Of a stretch of DNA of 64,000 nt, positions 20,350-28,770 are shown one piece after another. Made by a program: the position numbers and the translations under genes. The notes under the pieces are model-generated. The model ran no database searches and was not told where the DNA came from. It saw only the letters and a program-made list of their open reading frames with translations. Where the stretch lies: NCBI GenBank assembly GCA_030648295.1, contig JAUSID010000177.1, forward strand, positions 97,463 to 161,462. Reading direction: 5' to 3'. This DNA is from Opitutaceae bacterium. Its GTDB lineage: Bacteria > Verrucomicrobiota > Verrucomicrobiia > Opitutales > Opitutaceae. Each line of letters begins with the position of its first letter. Positions within the stretch are counted from its first letter, which is position 1.

Positions 20350-20586
20350 ATGATAGGCGACTCGGCGACGTGGCCGAAACAGAACGCGGAGTTCTGGCGG
20401 ACAAAAATCCTCGGTAATCAACGGCGAGATCGGGCAGTCAACCGGCTCTTGAAACTGGCCGGCTGGCGCGTGGTGCGGCTTTGGGAGCACTCGTTGACGA
20501 AAAAGCATGCCGCGCGCACCGCGGCGCGATTGAGGCGGTTGCTGGACTCAAAAGCGGGACCGATGACGAAGACTCCCCGCAGATGA
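20350..20586 (+). pseudogene. Very-short-patch-repair (Vsr) endonuclease, C-terminal fragment
   Basis: A 78-codon frame in which residues 7-50 match the second half of Vsr enzymes: ATWPKQNAEFWRTKILGNQR, RDRAVNRLLKLAGWRVVRLW, EHSL. The N-terminal half, including the catalytic Asp and the zinc-binding His/Cys of Vsr (normally ending in a CPKHG-like segment just before this point), is absent; upstream DNA belongs to the toxin-antitoxin promoter region. Vsr nicks T:G mismatches arising at methylated cytosines, and the gene usually accompanies a cytosine methyltransferase, none of which is seen here. I read it as a non-functional fragment left by deletion. Confidence 0.7.
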
Positions 20587-20665
20587 CGTGAGTCGGCGGG
20601 GAGGGGGAACTTCAGCCCCGGGGGCCCTCGGATAGGGATGGGCTGTCGAATTACTAAGGCTTGAC

Positions 20666-20687
20666 TTACTAAGTGTTCGCTTAGCAA
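20666..20687. repeat. Left palindrome flanking the ATPase gene
   Basis: Arms TTACTAAGTG and CGCTTAGCAA separated by TT (two mismatched pairs). An extra half-copy TTACTAAGG lies at 20651. The same palindrome recurs at 22123-22144 just after the ATPase stop, in the same orientation. Confidence 0.75.
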
Positions 20688-20696
20688 CTTCCGGTG

Positions 20697-22094
20697 ATGC
20701 ATTTCCTGCCCGTGCCCGGAGGATTTGTCGGTCGCCGCGCCGAACTTGCGGCGCTCGAGCGCCACTACAAGGCCCCGCGTTCCGGGCTGATCCCGGTCTA
20801 CGGCCGCCGCCGGGTGGGAAAGACCGAACTGCTGCTCCAGTTCGGCACGGGCAAGGCCACGGTCTACTTCACCGCGAGCGACAAGCTGCGTACGCCGCAA
20901 ATCATCGACTTCGTTCATGCCGCGGCCGAATGGCTGGAGGCTCCCCACCTCGCCGAGACGGCCCCGCAAAGCTGGGATGCGGCGCTGAAGCTCGTGCTCG
21001 GCGCCGCGCCGGCCAGCCGGAAGCTGGTTCTCGTCCTGGACGAATTCCAGTGGCTGTGCGCCTCGAGCCCCGAGTTGCCGTCCGTGCTCCAGCGGCTTTG
21101 GGATTTGGAGTGGCAGCGCAGCAACCGGCTCCTGCTCATCCTCTGCGGATCGTTCATCGGCTTCATGGAGCGCGAGGTCCTCGGCGCGCGCTCGCCCCTG
21201 CACGGCCGGCGGACCGGCGCGCTGCGGCTCGAGCCATTTGGCTTTCGCGAAGCGGCCGAGTTTCATCCGCGCTGGTCGCGGGAGGAGCAGGCTCGCGCGT
21301 ATTTTGTCTGCGGCGGAATTCCCGCCTACTTGCGGCGCTTCGCGCCCGAGCGCACCGTGGCGCAGAATGTCGCCACGGAGTTTTTTGCCGTGGACGCGTT
21401 TTTCCAGCGCGAACCCGATTTTCTGCTGCGCGAGGAACTCGCGGAAGTGAAGCAGGCCGCCAGCGTGCTCGAGGCGACGGCGCGCGGCCGGCACAGCCAG
21501 AGCGATATTGCGCGCAGCATCGGGCTGAGCACGGCGGCGCTCGCGCCTCACCTCAAGAACCTCGTGGCGCTCGGTTACCTCGAGCGCGTGTTCCCGCTGA
21601 TCCCGGGACGCCCGCCACGTACGTCGGTGCTCTACCGCGTTGCCGATCCGCTGCTGCGATTCTGGTTCCGATTCGTCGAACCGCATTGGAGCACGCTGCG
21701 GCGTTTCACCCCGGAGCGCGCCTTCGAACAGCTCGTCCTGCCCCAGTGGGACGCCTATTGCGGCGAAAGCTTTGAACGGCTGTGCCGCGAGGCGCTGCCG
21801 CTCCTCTACGCCGACGAGGGCGTGATGGGGAAATTCGAGGTGGGCGAGTACTGGGATCGCGAGTGCCAGATCGATGTCGTGGGTCTGCGGACCGATGGCC
21901 GGGTGGACCTGGGTGAATGCAAATGGCATGGGCGTCCCGCCGTCCCCGAAGTTCAACGGGAGCTCCGCGCCCGGGCGGCGCACTATCCTGCCCAGCGCCG
22001 CACTGTTCAGGAGCGGGTGTTTTTGCGCGCGCGTCCGAAGTCCGTCGCCGAAGGCGTGGTCGTGCACGACCTGGCGTCGCTCTACGCCGAGTGA
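20697..22094 (+). CDS. Archaeal-type ATPase with DUF234 nuclease-like C-terminus
   Basis: A 465-residue STAND-like P-loop ATPase (ATPase_2/DUF234 architecture). FVGRRAELAALERHY at the N-terminus is the family signature, followed by Walker A GRRRVGKTEL (residue ~40), Walker B LVLVLDEFQW (~120) and sensor region LLLILCGSFIGFMEREVL. A winged-helix part (SQSDIARSIGLSTAALAPHL) precedes the DUF234 domain, where EVGEYWDRECQIDVVGL and VDLGECKW carry an E...D...E.K arrangement typical of PD-(D/E)XK nucleases. A GTG at 20694 directly precedes the ATG used. The gene is bracketed by two matching palindromes. Cellular role of the family is poorly defined; a mobile or defence function is a hypothesis. Confidence 0.88.
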   Translation: MHFLPVPGGFVGRRAELAALERHYKAPRSGLIPVYGRRRVGKTELLLQFGTGKATVYFTASDKLRTPQIIDFVHAAAEWLEAPHLAETAPQSWDAALKLVLGAAPASRKLVLVLDEFQWLCASSPELPSVLQRLWDLEWQRSNRLLLILCGSFIGFMEREVLGARSPLHGRRTGALRLEPFGFREAAEFHPRWSREEQARAYFVCGGIPAYLRRFAPERTVAQNVATEFFAVDAFFQREPDFLLREELAEVKQAASVLEATARGRHSQSDIARSIGLSTAALAPHLKNLVALGYLERVFPLIPGRPPRTSVLYRVADPLLRFWFRFVEPHWSTLRRFTPERAFEQLVLPQWDAYCGESFERLCREALPLLYADEGVMGKFEVGEYWDRECQIDVVGLRTDGRVDLGECKWHGRPAVPEVQRELRARAAHYPAQRRTVQERVFLRARPKSVAEGVVVHDLASLYAE

Positions 22095-22122
22095 AGGCGC
22101 GACTCGGCTGTTCAGCGGCGGG

Positions 22123-22144
22123 TTACTAAGCGCCCGCTTAGCAA
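22123..22144. repeat. Right palindrome flanking the ATPase gene
   Basis: Arms TTACTAAGCG and CGCTTAGCAA around CC, with one mismatched pair. It lies 28 bp after the ATPase stop and matches the copy at 20666-20687 at 19 of 22 positions, so the pair forms a direct repeat of a palindrome enclosing a single gene. Confidence 0.75.
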
Positions 22145-22252
22145 CCCGGCCGCCTCGTCGGGTCGGCCAAGATGCACCTTTGCTTTCCTCTCGTCGTTCA
22201 AATCCGCTTTGCGGTTGCTCCCTTTGGGGCGAACCGTTCGTCTTCTCACCTC

Positions 22253-23236
22253 ATGAAGAACACACGCGTTCTGCCCCTTCTCGCGTTCACCACCTTGTTC
22301 GCGTGCGGCTCCGCCGCCCGAGCGGCCTCCGCCACCGCGGTGAAGCTGACCAAATCCGACGACCGCGTTCGCGTGGAACTCGGCGGCAAACTGTTCACCG
22401 AGTACGTTTTCAAAGGCGCGACCAAGCCGTACCTTTATCCCGTGCTGGCCGCCGATGGCACCGAGATGACCCGCAACTTCCCAATGAAGAAGGACGTCCC
22501 GGGCGAGGTGGCGGACCATCCACACCATCGGTCGTTGTTCTTCACCCACGGGAATGTGAACGGCCTCGATTTCTGGGCCGAGAGCAACAAAACGAAACAG
22601 GGCCGGATTGTGGCGGAGTCGGTGGAGGTCGCGGGCAAGGACACGATTCGCGCCCGGCACAAGTGGGTCGGCCCGGACGACGCGGTTCACCTCACGGACG
22701 AGACGAGAATTCGCTTTCAGGCCGCACCCGAGGGCCGGTTCATCGATTACGAAGTCACACTCAAGGCGCCGGCGGGCAAGCCCGTCGTTTTCGGTGACAC
22801 GAAGGAAGGCTCGATGGCGATCCGGCTACCGCAGTGGATGACGCCGCCGCATACGGCCTCGAAAAAGAAATTCGACGGCAAGGGTACCATTATCAATGAC
22901 GCGGGCGTGAAGAATGGGCCGACCTGGGGCAAGCGGTCCACGTGGGTCGACTACTACGCGCCGAAGGACGGCAAGGTTTACGGCGTGGCGATGTTCGACC
23001 ACCCGAAGAACCCGCGGCACCCGACCTGGTGGCACGTGCGCGACTACGGGCTGTTCGCCGCGAATCCATTCGGCAAACATGATTTCGAGAACCTGAAGGA
23101 TCAGCCGAAAGCCGGTGATTTCACGATCCCGGCGGGCGGCAGCGCGATTTTCCGCTGGCGATTCTACTTCCACGAGGGCGACGAGAAGTCCGCCAAGGTT
23201 GCCGAGCACTTCAAGCAGTACGCCGCGGGCAAGTAG
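22253..23236 (+). CDS. Secreted DUF6807 (PmoA-like) protein
   Basis: A 327-residue protein with a signal peptide (VLPLLAFTTLFACGSAARA) from the ATG at 22253. Family hallmarks in order: ELGGKLFTEYVF, TKPYLYPVLAADG, DHPHHRSLFFTHGNVNG (His-rich), VFGDTKEGSMAIR, TWGKRSTWVDYYAP, MFDHPKNPRHPTWWHVRDYG and the C-terminal GDEKSAKVAEHFKQY. The family is often labelled methane oxygenase PmoA, but this is a misnomer; it occurs in polysaccharide loci beside Gfo/Idh/MocA oxidoreductases, as here (next gene 57 bp on), and its biochemistry is not established. A paralogue is at 49162-50130. Residues HPHH and the lone conserved Asp/His could form a metal or catalytic site. Confidence 0.85.
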   Translation: MKNTRVLPLLAFTTLFACGSAARAASATAVKLTKSDDRVRVELGGKLFTEYVFKGATKPYLYPVLAADGTEMTRNFPMKKDVPGEVADHPHHRSLFFTHGNVNGLDFWAESNKTKQGRIVAESVEVAGKDTIRARHKWVGPDDAVHLTDETRIRFQAAPEGRFIDYEVTLKAPAGKPVVFGDTKEGSMAIRLPQWMTPPHTASKKKFDGKGTIINDAGVKNGPTWGKRSTWVDYYAPKDGKVYGVAMFDHPKNPRHPTWWHVRDYGLFAANPFGKHDFENLKDQPKAGDFTIPAGGSAIFRWRFYFHEGDEKSAKVAEHFKQYAAGK

Positions 23237-23293
23237 GGCGGCGCGGCCACACGGAAAATACCATCGTCGACGAATTTAGCGCCGCCATTCCCC

Positions 23294-24799
23294 ATGAACG
23301 CTCTCAGCCGCCGCACCTTCCTCAAAACCTCCGCCGTTGCGACCGCCGCCACCGCGCTTTCGGCGCGTTCGTGGGGCCAGGTCGCAGGCGCCAACAGCGA
23401 CATCCGCGTCGCCGTCATCGGCCTGAATGGCCGCGGCCGCGGGAGCCACCTCAAGAGTCTGTTGCGGATACCGGGCGTCCGCGTCGTCGCGCTGTGCGAC
23501 GCCGACACGGGAGTGCTCGAAAGCGCCAAGGGCGACGTGAAGAAGGGCAACGTCAAAACCTACGTCGATCTGCGGCAGCTGCTCGAGTCACGGGAGATTG
23601 ACGCGGTCACGATCGCGACGCCCAACCACCAGCATTCGTTGCAGGCCGTGTGGGCGTGCCAGGCGGGCAAGGACGTATACGTCGAGAAACCCGTTTCACA
23701 CAACGTGTGGGAGGGCCGGCAGCTCGTGAACGCGGCGCGAAAATTCGATCGCGTGGTGCAGGCCGGAACGCAGATTCGCTCGGGCGCCGGGTTGCAGGAG
23801 GCGGTGGCCTGGGTGCAGGCCGGAAATCTTGGCAAGATTACCGCATCCCGCGGATTCTGCTACAAGCGCCGCGACACCATCGGCAAGACCGACGGCCCGC
23901 AGCAGCCGCCCGCGAGCGTGAACTACGATTTGTGGTGCGGCCCCGCGCCGCTCGACCCGCTGCGCCGCCGCAAGCTGCATTACGACTGGCACTGGGTCTA
24001 CGTCACCGGCAACGGTGACGTCGGCAACCAGGGTATCCACCAAATGGATGTGGCGCGCTGGTTCCTCGGCGAAAAAGGATTGCCGCGGCACACGCTGAGC
24101 ATTGGCGGCCGGCTGGGCTACGTCGACGACGGCAACACGCCGAACACGCAGGTGGTGATTCACGACTACGCGACGGCGCCGTTGATTTTCGAAGTGCGCG
24201 GACTCCCGGCGAAACCAGGTGCCGCGGCCCGCGCTCCCGCCGCCGGCGACGGCAAGCGTGGCAACACGATGGACGAGTATCGCGGCGTCTCGATCGGCAA
24301 CGTGATCGATTGCGAGGGCGGCTATATCGTCGTGCCGAGCTATTTCGCCGCCACGGCCTACGACAAGGCGGGCAAGGTCGTGAAGGAGTTCAAGGGCAGT
24401 GACCGCCACATGAGCAATTTCATCGATGTCGTGCGCAGCCGGAAGATGGCAAGTCTCTACGGCCGCATCGAGGAAGGCCATGTTTCGAGCGCGCTCTGCC
24501 ATCTGGGCAACATCTCGCACATCCTCGGCAAGGGCAGCGCGCCGGACGCCCTGCGCGAAAAAGTGAAGGGCAACGCGCCGCTCGCCGAAGCCCATGGCCG
24601 GATGGCCGAGCATCTCGGGGTCAACAAGGTGGACCTGAAGGCGACACCGCTGACGTACGGTATGCCGCTGACGCTCAACCCCGCGCAGGAAAATTTCACC
24701 GGCGAGTTCGCGGCCCATGCCAATCCGCTGCTGACGCGGAAGTATCGCGCGCCGTTTGTCGTTCCCGCGGTCACGGCAGACACGCGCGTGGCCTCTTAG
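23294..24799 (+). CDS. Tat-exported Gfo/Idh/MocA oxidoreductase
   Basis: A 501-residue protein starting with a textbook Tat signal (SRRTFLKTSAVATAATALSA). The Rossmann domain follows with VIGLNGRGRG, ALCDAD and the family motifs ATPNHQHSLQAVWACQAGKD and VEKPVSHNVWEG (EKP). The C-terminal alpha/beta domain contains DWHWVYVTGNGDVGNQGIHQMD with the substrate-binding Asp/His. The bound NAD(P) is acquired in the cytoplasm before export, and these enzymes act on sugars in the periplasm; the substrate is unknown. It forms an operon with the DUF6807 gene upstream. A close paralogue with the same layout is at 42492-43994. Confidence 0.92.
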   Translation: MNALSRRTFLKTSAVATAATALSARSWGQVAGANSDIRVAVIGLNGRGRGSHLKSLLRIPGVRVVALCDADTGVLESAKGDVKKGNVKTYVDLRQLLESREIDAVTIATPNHQHSLQAVWACQAGKDVYVEKPVSHNVWEGRQLVNAARKFDRVVQAGTQIRSGAGLQEAVAWVQAGNLGKITASRGFCYKRRDTIGKTDGPQQPPASVNYDLWCGPAPLDPLRRRKLHYDWHWVYVTGNGDVGNQGIHQMDVARWFLGEKGLPRHTLSIGGRLGYVDDGNTPNTQVVIHDYATAPLIFEVRGLPAKPGAAARAPAAGDGKRGNTMDEYRGVSIGNVIDCEGGYIVVPSYFAATAYDKAGKVVKEFKGSDRHMSNFIDVVRSRKMASLYGRIEEGHVSSALCHLGNISHILGKGSAPDALREKVKGNAPLAEAHGRMAEHLGVNKVDLKATPLTYGMPLTLNPAQENFTGEFAAHANPLLTRKYRAPFVVPAVTADTRVAS

Positions 24800-24825
24800 T
24801 CGGTCGATCGGCGCTGGCTTGAATG

Positions 24826-24886
24826 TGGCATGGGCGTCCCCCGCCCATGATGGTTTCACCGAATGGCGTTTCGAAAAGCGAAACGC
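24826..24886. repeat. Palindromic intergenic elements before the GH51 gene
   Basis: CATGGGCG-TCCC-CCGCCCATG-type palindrome at about 24830-24848 (related to the GCGGGCGTCCCGCCCGC family), followed by a perfect hairpin GCGTTTCG-AAAAG-CGAAACGC at 24866-24886. Rest of the 24800-25032 gap shows no gene or clear promoter. Confidence 0.5.
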
Positions 24887-25032
24887 TCACGCGTTCCGCT
24901 ACACCGGAGCTACCGCCGCACTGCCAATAGAGACCTCTATCCTCCGCGGGCTCCCCGCGCCGCGGACTGTCTGCCGCTAATTGTCTGGGCCGGCGTTGCC
25001 GGCGCGCGTAGCATCGCGCCCGCTTTCCCGCG

Positions 25033-26589
25033 ATGAACTCGAAATTATTCCTGGCCTCACTCTGCGTGGCCACGGTCGCGCGGTTGGGATTTGCCGCCGA
25101 GACCGCCACGGTCCGGTTCTCACTCGACGCCGACAAACCAGGCGCGGTGATCAACCGCAACGTCTACGGCCAGTTCGCCGAGCATCTCGGCCGCTGCATC
25201 TACGAGGGGATTTGGGTCGGCGAGCAATCGCCCATCCCGAACACCCGCGGTTATCGCAACGATGTCGTGGCCGCGCTCAAGACGCTGCAGGTGCCCTTGC
25301 TGCGCTGGCCGGGCGGCTGTTTCGCGGACGAGTACCACTGGAAGGACGGCATCGGCCCGCGCGAGTCGCGTCCTGCCATGATCAATACGCACTGGGGCGG
25401 AGTGGTGGAGAACAACCATTTTGGCACCCACGAGTTTCTCGACTTCTGCGAGCTGATTGGCGCCGAGCCGTTCGTGTGCCTGAACGTCGGCAGCGGCACG
25501 GTCCAGGAAGCGATGGAGTGGGTCGAGTACATGACCTCGGATGCGCAGTCGCCGATGGCCAATCTGCGCCGGAAAAACGGGCGCGAAAAATCGTGGCGCG
25601 TCCGTTACGTCGCCGTCGGCAACGAAAGCTGGGGCTGCGGCGGCACCATGCGGCCGGAGTTCTACGCCGACAATTTCCGGCGGTACAACACGTTCATTAA
25701 AAACTACAGTCCCGACTACCGGATCTACCGCGTCGCGTGCGGGCCGAATGGCGACAACTACGCCTGGACCGAGACGCTGATGAAGGAGGCCGCCCGCTGG
25801 ATGAACGGCCTGGCGCTGCATAATTACACCCTGCCGACCGGGAACTGGCAGAAGAAGGGCAGCTCCACCCAGTTCAGCGAAGACGAGTATTTCTCCACCC
25901 TGCGGAACGCGGTGCGGATGGACGAATTGATCACGAAACACCTCGCGATCATGGACCAGGCGGATCCGCGAAAACGCGTGGACCTCGTCGTCGACGAGTG
26001 GGGCGTCTGGACGGACGTCGAGCCGGGCACGAATCGCGGATTCCTTTATCAGCAGGACACGCTGCGCAATGCGATCGTCGCGGCGCTGCATCTGCACATT
26101 TTCCAGAAACACGCAGCGCGGGTGTCGATGGCGAACATCGCGCAGATGATCAACGTGCTCCAGGCGATGATTCTGACCGAAAAGGAAAAGATGCTCCTCA
26201 CGCCGACCTACCACGTGTTCGAAATGTTCAAGGTGCACCAAGGCGCCACGTCGCTGCCGGTCGAAGTGAGTTCGCCCGACTATGCCCGCGCGGCGCAGAA
26301 GCTTGCGGCCGTCAGTGTGTCGGCTTCGCGCGACGCGGCGGGAAAAATCCACGTTTCACTGGTCAACGCGGATCCAAGCCGCGACTTTCAGGTATCGGCC
26401 CAACTCTCCGGCGTTCGCGCGAACCGTGCGACGGGCCGCATTCTCACCGCGGCCGCGGTGGCGGCGCACAACACCTTCGCGGCCCCCGACACGGTGAAAC
26501 CAGTCGCATTCACCGCTGCGACGATTTCGGGCGAGAAGCTCGACCTGATGCTCCCGGCGAAATCGATCGTCATGGTGGAGCTGAACTGA
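25033..26589 (+). CDS. Secreted alpha-L-arabinofuranosidase, family GH51
   Basis: A 518-residue enzyme with a short signal peptide ([17 protein letters not shown]). GH51 landmarks are present: [20 protein letters not shown] near residue 44, [15 protein letters not shown] at ~90, acid/base Glu198 in VAVGNESWG and nucleophile Glu322 in VVDEWGVW, on a TIM barrel, with a C-terminal beta-sandwich ending in [15 protein letters not shown]. It releases terminal alpha-L-arabinofuranosyl groups from arabinan, arabinoxylan or arabinogalactan. It precedes GH43-type arabinanase genes on the same strand, so the three form an arabinan-degradation set. Length is standard for bacterial GH51. Confidence 0.95.
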   Translation: MNSKLFLASLCVATVARLGFAAETATVRFSLDADKPGAVINRNVYGQFAEHLGRCIYEGIWVGEQSPIPNTRGYRNDVVAALKTLQVPLLRWPGGCFADEYHWKDGIGPRESRPAMINTHWGGVVENNHFGTHEFLDFCELIGAEPFVCLNVGSGTVQEAMEWVEYMTSDAQSPMANLRRKNGREKSWRVRYVAVGNESWGCGGTMRPEFYADNFRRYNTFIKNYSPDYRIYRVACGPNGDNYAWTETLMKEAARWMNGLALHNYTLPTGNWQKKGSSTQFSEDEYFSTLRNAVRMDELITKHLAIMDQADPRKRVDLVVDEWGVWTDVEPGTNRGFLYQQDTLRNAIVAALHLHIFQKHAARVSMANIAQMINVLQAMILTEKEKMLLTPTYHVFEMFKVHQGATSLPVEVSSPDYARAAQKLAAVSVSASRDAAGKIHVSLVNADPSRDFQVSAQLSGVRANRATGRILTAAAVAAHNTFAAPDTVKPVAFTAATISGEKLDLMLPAKSIVMVELN

Positions 26590-26646
26590 GCCGATTGCGT
26601 CATGGATCGACGAGTGGAACGGGTGAAGTGCGAAGCAGCAGTATCT

Positions 26647-26669
26647 GGGAGCGCGGGCGTCCCGCCCGC
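26647..26669. repeat. Interspersed palindrome (GCGGGCGTCCCGCCCGC type)
   Basis: GGGAGCGCGGGCGTCCCGCC followed by CGC, directly upstream of the ATG used for the next gene. Translated in frame it gives SAGVPPA, a tell-tale of this repeat family inside over-extended gene models. Related copies flank the transposase at 29632 and 31144. Confidence 0.65.
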
Positions 26670-26670
26670 A

Positions 26671-28770
26671 ATGGGTACGACTTCGTGGAATCCGCGCGAT
26701 AAACGGCCGGCGGCGAAGTCGGAACGGAAATATCCAGCCTCCTTACGTCGGCTGCTACGGCAGGGCCTTTTGGCGGGATTCTGCATCGCCGCGTTCGCGC
26801 TGCCCTCGCCGGGCACGAGCGCCGCTGAAGCTGCAACCGGTTCACCGGTCGCACCGAAGCCGCTCTATCGGGATCCCGTCCATGACGGAGCAGCGGACCC
26901 GGTGGTCGTCTGGAATCCGCACGCGAAACGCTGGTGGATGTTCTACACCAACCGCCGCGCGAATACGCCCGGACTTTCCGGCGTAGCCTGGGTGCACGGC
27001 ACGAAAATCGGGATCGCCGAATCGCCCGACGGAGCGAACTGGACGCCGGCTGGTTCGGCTGAAATTGACCTTCCCGCCGATGTCGGTGGCCCGCAGCCGA
27101 CGTTGTGGGCGCCGGAGGTCGTTACCAGCTCCGATGGCGCGCACCACATGTTTCTCACCGTGGTGCCTGGCGTATTCGAAAACTGGGAACATCCGCGGAG
27201 CATCGTTCATCTCACGAGTCCGGATTTGAGGAAATGGATGTATGTCTCGACGCTGAAGCTTTCGTCCGACCGGGTGATCGATGCGGGCGTGACCGCGATG
27301 CCGGGAGGCGGCTGGCGGCTGTGGTACAACAATGAGCGCGACAACAAATCCATTTACCACGCCGACAGCCGGGATCTCAAAACCTGGAATGACCGCGGCA
27401 AGGTGAGCTCAGTCCAGGGACGCGGTGAGGGCCCGTGCGTCTTCACCTGGCGCGGCCGCCATTGGATGCTGGTGGACACCTGGCGCGGGCTCGCGGCTTT
27501 CCGTTCGCTCGACCTCGATCAGTGGGCACCGCAGCCCAAGCTGCTGCTCGATCAGCCGGGCCGCGGTCCCGATGACGGCGTGGTCGGCGGCCATCCCGGG
27601 GTGGTGGTGAGCGGCGGTCGTGCCTTCTGTTTCTATTTCACCCATCCGGGACGCACCGGTGCGGCCGTGGACAAGAACGCGGTCGAGTTTCGCCGCAGCT
27701 CCATCCAAGTGGTCGAATTGTTCGAAAATGACGGCTGGCTCACGTGCGACCGCGATGCGCCGACGCGAATCGCGCTCGTTCCGCCCGATGCTCGGCGGGC
27801 GCCGGCCGCCGCGAATCCGGCCGCGACTGCTCGCGCTCCGGCTGACGCCGCGGCGCTGCGGGCCTTCGGCAGCCGTGACATCCGGACGCACGATCCCTCG
27901 ACGCTCGCGAATTCAAAGGGTGAATACTGGCTGTTTCATACCGGCCGCGGCGTGCCCTCGTGGCGCTCGAAAGACCTGCACACCTGGACGGAGGGGCCGC
28001 CGGTTTTCCAGACCTCACCCGCGTGGGTCGCCGAAGCGGTGCCGGAGAACCGCAACCTGAACTTCTGGGCGCCGGACATCATCAAGGTCGCCAACCGTTT
28101 TTTCCTGTACTATTCCGTCTCGTCGTTCGGCAAGCGGACGTCCGCGATCGCACTGGCGACGAATACGACGCTCGATCCGGCGGACCCGGCTTTCGGCTGG
28201 AAGGACGAGGGGCCGATCGTCAAGTCCGGCAGCGCGGACAATTTCAACGCGATCGATCCGGCGCTTTTCCGGGATGACGACGGCCGGTTGTGGATGGCGT
28301 TCGGCTCGTATTGGAGCGGTCTCAAGCTGCTCGAACTCGATCCGCAGACGGGCAAACGGATCTCCCCGGATTCCCCGCTGCACGCAATTGCGCACAGCCG
28401 CTCGATTGAGGCCGTGTTCCTTCATCGGCATGGGTCGCGGTATTATCTTTTCGTCAACCACGGCTGGTGCTGCCGCGGCGTCAACAGCACGTACCACATT
28501 CGCGTCGGCCGCGCCGAAAAGATCACCGGGCCTTACCTCGACCGCGACGGCCGCTCGCTGCTCGATGGCGGGGGCACCGTGTTCGCCGAGAGCGAAGGGC
28601 CCGTGATTGGACCCGGGCATGCGAGCATCCAGACGATCGCCGGTCGCGAGTGGTTCGGGTATCATTTCTACGACGCGACTCAAAACGGCCGGCCGACATT
28701 CGGACTGCGTCCGCTCGGCTGGGATGCCGACGCCTGGCCCGTCCTCGGAAAAGTCGGCCCTGGCGACTGA
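26671..28770 (+). CDS. Secreted double-propeller glycoside hydrolase (GH43-like plus GH43 arabinanase)
   Basis: A 699-residue protein with two five-bladed beta-propeller modules. After the signal sequence (LLAGFCIAAFALPSPGTSA), the first module (about 45-350) begins YRDPVHDGAADPVVVW and includes LWAPEVV and GPCVFTW; it is a GH43/GH117-like propeller. An Ala/Pro-rich linker follows. The second module (about 370-699) is arabinanase-like GH43: IRTHDPSTL with catalytic Asp, NFWAPDIIK, FNAIDPALF with the pKa-modulating Asp, and SIEAVFLH with the acid Glu. Start at 26671 chosen because the longer ATG at 26602 reads through a repeat. It likely cuts alpha-1,5-arabinan outside the inner membrane. Confidence 0.85.
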   Translation: MGTTSWNPRDKRPAAKSERKYPASLRRLLRQGLLAGFCIAAFALPSPGTSAAEAATGSPVAPKPLYRDPVHDGAADPVVVWNPHAKRWWMFYTNRRANTPGLSGVAWVHGTKIGIAESPDGANWTPAGSAEIDLPADVGGPQPTLWAPEVVTSSDGAHHMFLTVVPGVFENWEHPRSIVHLTSPDLRKWMYVSTLKLSSDRVIDAGVTAMPGGGWRLWYNNERDNKSIYHADSRDLKTWNDRGKVSSVQGRGEGPCVFTWRGRHWMLVDTWRGLAAFRSLDLDQWAPQPKLLLDQPGRGPDDGVVGGHPGVVVSGGRAFCFYFTHPGRTGAAVDKNAVEFRRSSIQVVELFENDGWLTCDRDAPTRIALVPPDARRAPAAANPAATARAPADAAALRAFGSRDIRTHDPSTLANSKGEYWLFHTGRGVPSWRSKDLHTWTEGPPVFQTSPAWVAEAVPENRNLNFWAPDIIKVANRFFLYYSVSSFGKRTSAIALATNTTLDPADPAFGWKDEGPIVKSGSADNFNAIDPALFRDDDGRLWMAFGSYWSGLKLLELDPQTGKRISPDSPLHAIAHSRSIEAVFLHRHGSRYYLFVNHGWCCRGVNSTYHIRVGRAEKITGPYLDRDGRSLLDGGGTVFAESEGPVIGPGHASIQTIAGREWFGYHFYDATQNGRPTFGLRPLGWDADAWPVLGKVGPGD

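Noticed and set aside
20418..22067. A 549-codon minus-strand frame
   Set aside because: Shadow of the DUF234 ATPase, whose Walker motifs are unambiguous.
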